This document shows positions 5,342 through 11,556 of a stretch of 11,556 nucleotides of DNA, piece by piece (within the stretch, counting starts at the first letter, position 1; the number at the start of each line of letters is the position of its first letter). The stretch is from CAZHUM01 sp046484045 (GTDB lineage: Archaea > Thermoplasmatota > Thermoplasmata > Halarchaeoplasmatales > Halarchaeoplasmataceae). The position numbers were made by a program, and so were the translations under genes. The notes beneath the pieces were generated by a model. The model was given only the letters and a program-made list of their open reading frames with translations. It had not been told where the DNA came from and ran no database searches. The DNA is taken from assembly GCA_046484045.1 (NCBI GenBank), contig JAWOBZ010000016.1, forward strand, positions 1 through 11,556, in the 5' to 3' direction.

Positions 5342-6853
5342 ATGCATTGGGCTGATGTGGAAGCACAAGGACTTCCAGAGGATGCTGTAATTGCCACGGG
5401 AGTAGCTCCATCCGGACCGATACACCTGGGTGGATTGAGAGAGGTTTTAACGGGAGACGCTTTAGCTAGAGCAGCGGATGGAAAACTTATACTGATAGTG
5501 GATTCCATGGACCCTCTACGGAAAGTGTATCCATTTTTAGACGATACATACGAAGAGCACGTCGGTAAACCTTTGAGCGATGTACCGTGTCCATGTGGAG
5601 AACATGCCAGCTACTCGGAGCATTACCTGGAGAATTTTTTGGAGAGTTTGAAGGAGCTCGGAGTTGAGTTAACCATCAAGTATGCACACGAGATGTATGC
5701 TAAAGGCGAATATGAGGAGGCCACTAGAAAGATAATCAACAACAGGGAAAAGGCGATCTCGATAATAAAAGAGCACACGGGGAGGGATCTCGACGACGGC
5801 TGGTATCCGTACAATCCGATATGCTCGGAATGCGGAAAGATGGACGGCATCAAAGTTACGAAATTTGAAGATCCTTTCGTTCACTACTCTTGCCCATGCG
5901 GTCACCAAGGAAAAGCGGATATCAGAACTGACCAGGGCAAGCTACCCTGGAGGTGCGACTGGCCCGCCAGATGGTGGATACTGGGCGTGGACTGCGAGCC
6001 CTTCGGCAAGGATCACGCTGCATCGGGCGGTTCTTGGGATACCGGTAAAGACATCATAGAAAAAATACTGGAGGAAGATGCCCCTCACCCGGTGGTATAC
6101 GAGTGGATCCAGCTCAAGGGGCAGGGACCGATGTCGTCATCGACTGGAGTAGCTATCACGGCGGAGGACATGGTGAAAACCGTAGGCCCGGAGATCGTGA
6201 GATTTATCATAATGAGACCGAAACCGTCCAGCCATATAGATTTCGACCCGGCTTTGGGATTACTGGACACGGTCGATGAGTACGATTCATATCAAGAACA
6301 GTACTTCGAGAACGACGACGTGGACATGAAGAGGATATACGAATTATCTCAAGTCGAGCAAGTTCCAGATACCAAACCGCAGAGCATCCCGTTCAGGCAC
6401 ATGGTCAATCTCGTTCAAATATACGATGACTTCGATAAGATATGGAACATCGCACGGAAAACGGAGCTGATCAACGAGCCGACCGAACAAGATCGAAGAA
6501 GGATGGAAGACAGGATAAGGCATGTAGAGAATTGGCTGGATAACTTCGCCCCCGAGATGGTCAAATTCTCCATCAAAGAAGAACTTCCAGATGTGGAACT
6601 CACGGACGATGAGATCAAGTTCTTATCGGAGTACAGGAAAAGCTTGGATGATGCAGAGTGGACTTCGGAGAGGCTCCATCAACTGGTCCACGAAAACGCC
6701 GAAAAGGTCGGATTGGCAAAGGGCAAAGCTTTCCGGGTTTTCTATAAGATACTGTTAGGTAAAAGCAAAGGGCCTAGGCTCGGAAGATTTTTGATGCAGT
6801 TAGAAGAAGATTTCGTAAAAACCAGGATCGAGATAGTCGTCCATAATAAATGA
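5342..6853 (+). CDS. lysS: Lysyl-tRNA synthetase, class I
   Basis: The enzyme charges tRNA-Lys with lysine in the cytoplasm. This is the class I form typical of euryarchaea, unrelated to the class II LysRS of most bacteria. The 503-residue product opens with MHWAD, the usual start of the family, so the ATG at 5342 is chosen over the TTG at 5327 that overlaps the gfcR stop. The HIGH-type motif is PIHLGG (26-31) in the context PSGPIHLGG; the KMSKS-type motif is MSSSTG (264-269). Zinc-type cysteines appear as PCPCG (82-86), CSEC (161-164) and CPCG (184-187). DSMDPLRKVYPF (54-65) is another family block. The C-terminal half (from about 340) is the helical anticodon-binding part. It lies 11 bp behind gfcR with no promoter in between and is probably co-transcribed. 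Confidence 0.96.
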   Translation: MHWADVEAQGLPEDAVIATGVAPSGPIHLGGLREVLTGDALARAADGKLILIVDSMDPLRKVYPFLDDTYEEHVGKPLSDVPCPCGEHASYSEHYLENFLESLKELGVELTIKYAHEMYAKGEYEEATRKIINNREKAISIIKEHTGRDLDDGWYPYNPICSECGKMDGIKVTKFEDPFVHYSCPCGHQGKADIRTDQGKLPWRCDWPARWWILGVDCEPFGKDHAASGGSWDTGKDIIEKILEEDAPHPVVYEWIQLKGQGPMSSSTGVAITAEDMVKTVGPEIVRFIIMRPKPSSHIDFDPALGLLDTVDEYDSYQEQYFENDDVDMKRIYELSQVEQVPDTKPQSIPFRHMVNLVQIYDDFDKIWNIARKTELINEPTEQDRRRMEDRIRHVENWLDNFAPEMVKFSIKEELPDVELTDDEIKFLSEYRKSLDDAEWTSERLHQLVHENAEKVGLAKGKAFRVFYKILLGKSKGPRLGRFLMQLEEDFVKTRIEIVVHNK

Positions 6854-6867
6854 TAATCTACAACAAG

Positions 6868-6880
6868 TTTTTTTAATAGT
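6868..6880 (+). promoter_or_regulatory. TATA region of the Rab-like GTPase gene
   Basis: A T-rich element, TTTTTTTAATAGT, lies about 24 bp upstream of the ATG at 6898, in the 44-bp gap behind lysS. It is preceded by CAACAAG, which could act as a BRE. The run of seven T (6868-6874) could also serve as a termination signal for the lysS transcript. A leaderless GTPase message is predicted. Confidence 0.45.
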
Positions 6881-6897
6881 AAATCCATTTCATCTAC

Positions 6898-7542
6898 ATG
6901 GTCAAGTATACTTCCAAAGTCGTACTATTAGGTGACGGTGCGGTCGGCAAGACTTCATTGGTGAGAAGATACGTCGATAACATGTTCTCCGACGATTACA
7001 TCGCCACAATCGGAGTGAACGTTAAAAAGAAAACCTTGGAAAAATACGATATGACCCTCCAGTTATGGGATATCTACGGACAGAAATCAGTTTTCCCGGG
7101 GAAGCACTCCTCCAACTATACGGGTGCGGAAGCCGCCATGGTGGTGTTCGATATAACCAGGTTAAAGACGTTTATCAATGTAAAGAGTTGGATAAGTGGA
7201 CTTTACAAGATAACTGGTAAGATACCGGTAGTGCTGTTGGGGAACAAAGTGGATGTCATAAAGGATTTCGAGAAAGAGGAAGGGATCCCCTTCAAAAAGG
7301 CATCTCGAAGCGATTTCCACCAATATATGGTGGAAGAACACTACGTTAGAAGCATATTCAACGAGGAGCCGGAATTCCGACCCGTTCCTCTTTCGAGATT
7401 TAAAGAATGGGCGAAGGAAAAAAATCCTTTCAATAAACAGTTCCCGGCATATCTCACCAGTGCAAAGACGGGAAAGAACGTCGATAAGGCGTTTGATACC
7501 GTCGGTAAACTTGTGCTAAAAAATAAGATCAAGTACAGATGA
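6898..7542 (+). CDS. Rab/Ras-like small GTPase with a long insertion before the G5 motif
   Basis: The 214-residue protein is a P-loop GTPase switch. G1 is GDGAVGKTS (12-20), G2 is T37 in IATIG, G3 is WDIYGQ (57-62; Rab proteins usually have WDTAGQ, and the Gln needed for hydrolysis is kept), G4 is NKVD (116-119), and G5 is SAK (188-190). Between G4 and G5 there are 68 residues, compared with about 26 in Rab-type proteins, so roughly 40 extra residues are inserted. The insert is charged and aromatic, probably helical (DFHQYMVEEHYVRSIF at 139-154, FKEWAKEK at 168-175). No C-terminal prenylation cysteines exist, so it is likely cytosolic or bound through a partner. No Roadblock/LC7 gene, a frequent regulator of prokaryotic GTPases, lies in the window. 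A receiver-PAS protein follows after 50 bp. Confidence 0.9.
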   Translation: MVKYTSKVVLLGDGAVGKTSLVRRYVDNMFSDDYIATIGVNVKKKTLEKYDMTLQLWDIYGQKSVFPGKHSSNYTGAEAAMVVFDITRLKTFINVKSWISGLYKITGKIPVVLLGNKVDVIKDFEKEEGIPFKKASRSDFHQYMVEEHYVRSIFNEEPEFRPVPLSRFKEWAKEKNPFNKQFPAYLTSAKTGKNVDKAFDTVGKLVLKNKIKYR

Positions 7543-7559
7543 TATTTATTAGTTAAATA

Positions 7560-7567
7560 CATATAAA
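7560..7567 (+). promoter_or_regulatory. TATA box candidate of the receiver-PAS gene
   Basis: CATATAAA, preceded by the AT-rich GTTAAATA, is centred about 29 bp upstream of the ATG at 7593. A second AT-rich element, GTTTTTAAAA (7577-7586), is too close to the ATG to serve. The gene may therefore be transcribed separately as well as by readthrough from the GTPase gene. Confidence 0.45.
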
Positions 7568-7592
7568 GCGACAAGCGTTTTTAAAAGTAGAT

Positions 7593-8747
7593 ATGAAAGT
7601 ATTACTAGTAGATGATGAAGAAGGCATCCGACATCAGGCTAAGATATTCCTCGAAAAGATTTATGGTCAATTAGATGTATCTTTAGCGGCTTCGGGAAAG
7701 GAAGCGATCCAACGATTGGATAAGGAGTATTTTGCCGCTGTAGTATCAGATTACCAGATGCCCCGAATGAACGGTATAGAATTGTTGGAGGAATTAAGAG
7801 ATCAAGGAAACGATATACCTTTCATAATTTTTACGGGGAAGGGTAGAGAAGAGGTGGCGATGAAAGCGTTGAACCTCGGTGCTGACGGTTACATCCAAAA
7901 AGGCGGCGATGTAAAGTCCCAATACACACTTCTAGCCAATACGATCAAACAGATCGTGGAGAAAAAGACCGCTGAACGGGAATTGATCAAATCCGAAAGG
8001 GAGAAATCGATAATCTTAGATTCATTATCCGAACACGTTATCCACCTGAACCCGGATCTGAGGATAATCTGGAGTAATAAAGAAGCTAACAGCTATATCG
8101 ATAAAAGGGTTGGAGATGTAGTCGGTGAGCGATGTCACGAAGTGTGGTTCGATCAGGACGTGCCCTGTAAGGGATGTCCGGTGCTCAAAACCATTGAAAC
8201 AAAAAAGAGAAATGAACGAATAATAGGAACGGAAGAAGAATTGTGGTACATCCGAGGAGAACCGATACTGGATAACGATGGGGATCTGATAGGAGTGCTT
8301 GAGGTCAGGAGTGACATTACAGAGAAGGATAAGATTAGAAAAAAACTTGAGGAGAGTGAAGCCAAGTTTAAAAAGCTCGTTGAAACCGCCCCTACCGCCA
8401 TATTCATAGTCCATGACGATAGGATCGTGTACGTCAACAACGCAACGGAGAAGATAACCGGTTATGATAGTGGTGAATTAATAGATAACGAATTTTCCGA
8501 TCTAATGATATCAGAGCAGAGGGATATAGTCAAAAACAGGATAATGGATGTACAAGAAGGTAAAAAGGTCCCGAAGAGATATGAAATTAACATCAAACAC
8601 CGGGATGGAAGCAATTTGTGGCTGCATATAAGCTCCGATAAGATCCAGTTCGAGAAAAAAGACTGTACATTGATCGTCGCTATCGATATCTCTGAGATCA
8701 AGTCCATGGAGAAGGCACTAGTGGATGATAACTTCGAACGGAAATGA
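7593..8747 (+). CDS. Response regulator with receiver domain and two PAS domains
   Basis: The 384-residue protein begins with a complete receiver domain (about 1-122): acidic pair D7/D8, phospho-acceptor D53 in SDYQMPRMNG, switch T81 in FTGKGRE, and K103 in YIQKGG. A coiled linker (123-138) leads to a PAS domain (about 138-245) with a cysteine set, C181 and C192/C195 in DVPCKGCPV. A second PAS domain (about 252-370) contains the typical NNATEKITGY (282-291) and RDGSNLW (337-343). Nothing follows but a 15-residue coil, at the point where a further PAS or kinase core would often start. No DNA-binding or kinase domain is present, so output must be through protein contact. It is a phosphorelay protein with possible redox, metal or ligand sensing, expected in the cytoplasm. 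The partner histidine kinase is not in the window. Confidence 0.92.
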   Translation: MKVLLVDDEEGIRHQAKIFLEKIYGQLDVSLAASGKEAIQRLDKEYFAAVVSDYQMPRMNGIELLEELRDQGNDIPFIIFTGKGREEVAMKALNLGADGYIQKGGDVKSQYTLLANTIKQIVEKKTAERELIKSEREKSIILDSLSEHVIHLNPDLRIIWSNKEANSYIDKRVGDVVGERCHEVWFDQDVPCKGCPVLKTIETKKRNERIIGTEEELWYIRGEPILDNDGDLIGVLEVRSDITEKDKIRKKLEESEAKFKKLVETAPTAIFIVHDDRIVYVNNATEKITGYDSGELIDNEFSDLMISEQRDIVKNRIMDVQEGKKVPKRYEINIKHRDGSNLWLHISSDKIQFEKKDCTLIVAIDISEIKSMEKALVDDNFERK

Positions 8748-8757
8748 ATTTAAACAT

Positions 8758-11529
8758 TCACCTGAACTTTCTTCTTTTTTTGATGGGGTACACGTTGAGC
8801 CCCAACCATACCAAAAAGAGTATGAATATTAAGGTCAAGAACGGAAACAAGGTGGATATATCCACAACGGTGCCTATCTCGATATTGAGATCATAGGATT
8901 CCGAAGGTTCTATACTATCTTCTATGTAATATCTTCCTAGATTATCTTTTTTAGGCGTCAGTGTGTCCTCTCCAGCTTTCGCACTCATCAACCGCAGCCC
9001 TTCAGGTATCTTGATGGTGTAATTCAAAGGCCAATTTTCGAAACCGTTTATGGGCATTTTTATATTCTCGGAAAAAGTGTATCTGGTTTTTAATGAAGAA
9101 GGTTTGTCGTACTCCGATAACGTATACTCGAAGGAAGAATTGTGTTGTAATCTGATCGGTGAGTTAGAAGTCATATCACCGATCTTATAGCCCTCGTCCA
9201 ATCCCATGAGTTCAAGTTCTCCATCGACAACGGTATCGGAAAAATCGGATATCCGTTTATTTATCTCTTCTTCGATCTCCCTTCTAAAATCATCGATTAA
9301 GCCGTCCAATCCGTTCTGGTAAAGTAAGCGGATGAAATCGGAGTTTATATAGTCGATGTTGAATTCTACGGGAAGGGAGTAATTCAGCGTTTCGGGTAAA
9401 GGTATGTGAAAAAGTTCGGCCGTTAGATTTTCATTTATCTTGAGATACTCCCGGTCCTTCGTTCTATCCAGTTCAAAGATATCCACGAGTAAGTTCACTT
9501 CCATATCGCGGCCTGTTATACGTACTGGATCTTTGTGTTTGATAGAAAGGGTTTCGGTTTCCCGTATCGCAGTGGAACCTCCTGTATTGTTAAAAGTCCA
9601 AGCTACGGTGTTCAGCGGGCCCGAGGGCTGCCCGGCCTCCGTTTCCTCTACATCGAAGTATAGATCACCAGGAACTTCGAATTCATACATCGCTTTGTGA
9701 CCCGCTTCACACAGAAAAGTTACTCTCTGTGACAGCTCACCCCCGATCTTCAAGAAGCCGTAAGACATCTCGGTCAGATCCACTTTATCTGGTAGGCCGA
9801 AATACAACGGTTTTAATTCGATATCGATATCGGCTATAACTACCAGAGGACCAGGGCTTGTGGATAAACTACCTCTGTCTACATGTATATCACTGTTTAT
9901 GGTGGATTTTTCAGTACCATCTATGAGGTCGTAGGTGTTCTCCAACATGACATCAGTCCGTGATTCAGCCTCCGTTTCGAGTAAATCCATCACCATCTCT
10001 TCATCTTCCTGAGCTAGTGCTTTCAGTTCATCTAGAGATAATAATTCACCATTTACATGATAAGAATATATCCTGTAGATAGAGAATATGGAAAAGATCG
10101 AGGTGTTCTTGTAACTGATGCTGTACTCTTCCTCTATATGTTCGTATCCGTTGGCTCTCGTTCCGTATCGTGTCTGTGCAGATACGCTCGATGAAAAGCC
10201 GGAGATCAATATGAACCCGAACAGTAAAACCGCTAAAAACGGCAGTAAACATCGGTAGTAGAAATCCTCCTTTTTCGGCCTCTTCTTTTTTATCTTCTTC
10301 CTTCTGATCACCTTCTTTTTCTTCGGCCGCTTTTTGATCTTTTTCTTCGGTTTGATTTTATGTTTCTTTAGCTGAGCCATAGCCTTGATGGTGTTAACGA
10401 TCAGATCTGGATTTTTTATACCGTGCAGCATACAGTAGGGCTGACGTTTCCTCTTCTTACCGTCCGAGAAAAATGCAACCACGTTTCCGTAACCGAATTG
10501 ATCCGCCAAGAAATCGTGTTCAACGGCTATCTTATCTAGTTTGTCAAGCGTATAAAATTTAGACTTATCCAGCTTGTTCGTATTCAACTTGATTATCCTC
10601 TCGTTCGTTATTATGTACCTCATGCCCGCATCTTTGTAAAGAAGAGCTGAAGTTGCTATACCGTAAACAACCAGAGCAATACTGAAAGCCCTAGATACGA
10701 CGACCAGAAGATAACCCCAATCGAGAAAATTGAATTGTGGTACCATAAATGCTATAGACGCTAACACGAACGTGATGCCAGAGGCTTTGAGAGGGGACGA
10801 TTCGAGCTCGAAAAAATCTCCAAGCCGCATTAATATACCTCCCAATAAAAGAGAGATCACCAGGAACAGAAAAGCCGGCAGTGAGAACGGAAGTCCCATG
10901 AAGCTTTCCCAGAATTGACGTGGGTAAGTTGTATGAGTGTAATCCCTTAGATACAGCATGAAAGAGATGGATATGCCTATGATGAGAAGAGCGAGCCATG
11001 TATGCTCTAAAAATTCTCTCCATCCATCCGGTTCGAACAGATGCTTGCTGAATAGATGGATCACAGCGCTGATAAACACCAAGGGTAGAAGGATGGAAGC
11101 CAGGTTCGTAAAGCTCTCAGTTAATATCTCACCAGATGAGATCATCAGGATGAACACACCAGTAGATACGGACAGCATGGCTGCGATGGTGATCTTCACG
11201 TAGAACACCGGATGTGGTGAGGTATCTGCGGTGGTGGTCTCCCAAGGCTTGAAATTCACCCTGAGATCCACCTTCTGCCCTATCTCAGTAGGTTTACCGA
11301 TCATATTGTCTAGTGCCTTTTTTTCCTCGATAAAGATCTTGTTGACCGTGGCACCGATTATCACAAGCGGTACCATGAAGATACCGATCACCATCAGATA
11401 ATTGAGGAGTCCTGGATTTGCGATGATACCATAAATCGTTAGAAGATTGATAATAGCGATACTAACCGAAACTATAACGATAATAGATACGAGTATCCTA
11501 GTTCCTACGGGTATATCTTTTCTCGTCAA
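8758..11529 (-). CDS. Large multi-domain membrane protein: polytopic part, bacterial-type PH domain, Lys-rich linker, outside domain (5' end possibly cut)
   Basis: At least 923 residues are encoded. About eight hydrophobic helices occupy residues 11-297. They lead into a PH-like domain of the DUF304/bPH2 type (about 300-385, with MRYIITNERIIKL as the typical opening). A very basic linker follows (about 387-420, including KKKIKKRPKKKK). Residues 426-451 look like a signal peptide or signal anchor, with a cleavage-like SVSA before QTRYG. The outside domain (about 452-886) has no recognised family, shows two helical charged stretches (about 494-522 and 732-760), and carries six N-glycosylation sequons. 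A final helix (892-912) and a basic tail end the chain. The listed start is a TTG, but upstream codons are open to the window edge (GLKIWNDGK), so the gene may begin outside. The gene converges on the receiver-PAS gene with a 10-bp gap. Function unknown. Confidence 0.85.
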   Translation of the reverse strand: MTRKDIPVGTRILVSIIVIVSVSIAIINLLTIYGIIANPGLLNYLMVIGIFMVPLVIIGATVNKIFIEEKKALDNMIGKPTEIGQKVDLRVNFKPWETTTADTSPHPVFYVKITIAAMLSVSTGVFILMISSGEILTESFTNLASILLPLVFISAVIHLFSKHLFEPDGWREFLEHTWLALLIIGISISFMLYLRDYTHTTYPRQFWESFMGLPFSLPAFLFLVISLLLGGILMRLGDFFELESSPLKASGITFVLASIAFMVPQFNFLDWGYLLVVVSRAFSIALVVYGIATSALLYKDAGMRYIITNERIIKLNTNKLDKSKFYTLDKLDKIAVEHDFLADQFGYGNVVAFFSDGKKRKRQPYCMLHGIKNPDLIVNTIKAMAQLKKHKIKPKKKIKKRPKKKKVIRRKKIKKKRPKKEDFYYRCLLPFLAVLLFGFILISGFSSSVSAQTRYGTRANGYEHIEEEYSISYKNTSIFSIFSIYRIYSYHVNGELLSLDELKALAQEDEEMVMDLLETEAESRTDVMLENTYDLIDGTEKSTINSDIHVDRGSLSTSPGPLVVIADIDIELKPLYFGLPDKVDLTEMSYGFLKIGGELSQRVTFLCEAGHKAMYEFEVPGDLYFDVEETEAGQPSGPLNTVAWTFNNTGGSTAIRETETLSIKHKDPVRITGRDMEVNLLVDIFELDRTKDREYLKINENLTAELFHIPLPETLNYSLPVEFNIDYINSDFIRLLYQNGLDGLIDDFRREIEEEINKRISDFSDTVVDGELELMGLDEGYKIGDMTSNSPIRLQHNSSFEYTLSEYDKPSSLKTRYTFSENIKMPINGFENWPLNYTIKIPEGLRLMSAKAGEDTLTPKKDNLGRYYIEDSIEPSESYDLNIEIGTVVDISTLFPFLTLIFILFLVWLGLNVYPIKKRRKFR
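8768..8781 (+). terminator. T-rich stretch downstream of the receiver-PAS gene
   Basis: The sequence TTTCTTCTTTTTTT on the plus strand lies 20-34 bp after the stop of the receiver-PAS gene. Archaeal RNA polymerase often terminates at T-runs in the non-template strand without a hairpin. On the other strand the same bases encode the Lys/Arg-rich tail of the convergent membrane protein, so the composition may only reflect that tail. Confidence 0.3.
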
Positions 11530-11556
11530 TTTTCCATCATTCCATATCTTTAAACC

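Noticed and set aside
1..11556. tRNA, rRNA, CRISPR arrays, insertion sequences
   Set aside because: Intergenic spaces are short (largest about 134 bp) and show no cloverleaf, regularly spaced repeats, transposase motifs or terminal inverted repeats.

Overview
The window looks like a piece of an archaeal chromosome, most likely from a euryarchaeal lineage; a Thermoplasmatota-like source is possible, but the sequence alone cannot place it. The archaeal call rests on a class I lysyl-tRNA synthetase, a GfcR-type regulator (HTH fused to a phosphoribosyltransferase fold), a response regulator with PAS domains of archaeal style, and TATA-box promoters. The TATA-box centres lie about 27 bp upstream of the ATG of several genes, with no Shine-Dalgarno sequence, which implies leaderless transcripts.

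Layout. Positions 21-716 (minus) hold a short secreted protein with two sialidase-type Asp boxes. Positions 786-2099 (minus) and 2179-3042 (plus) are a divergent pair, UDP-glucose 6-dehydrogenase and glucose-1-phosphate uridylyltransferase, which together make UDP-glucuronate. A two-helix membrane protein (3026-3265, minus) converges on and overlaps the end of galU. It shares a 134-bp intergenic region with a DUF4143-type AAA ATPase (3400-4665, plus). The ATPase promoter carries two copies of a palindromic 14-mer exactly 33 bp apart, one on each side of its TATA box. Positions 4731-5330 and 5342-6853 are a tight gfcR-lysS pair. A Rab/Ras-like GTPase (6898-7542) and a receiver-PAS-PAS protein (7593-8747) follow on the same strand. 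The right end (8758-11529, minus) is one long membrane protein: about eight helices, a bacterial-type PH domain, a lysine-rich linker, a signal-peptide-like helix, a large outside domain and a last anchor. Its frame is still open at the window edge, so its true start may lie outside.

How the genes work together. Two themes can be supported. First, cell-surface sugar chemistry: ugd and galU supply UDP-glucuronate, and two predicted surface proteins in the window carry N-glycosylation sequons only on predicted outside segments. Second, signalling: a Rab-like GTPase with an unusual insertion and a response regulator with two sensory PAS domains but no output domain stand in tandem, facing the large PH-domain membrane protein. 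gfcR-lysS is a housekeeping unit. No rRNA, tRNA, CRISPR array or insertion sequence was found, and no gap without a gene exceeds about 135 bases.
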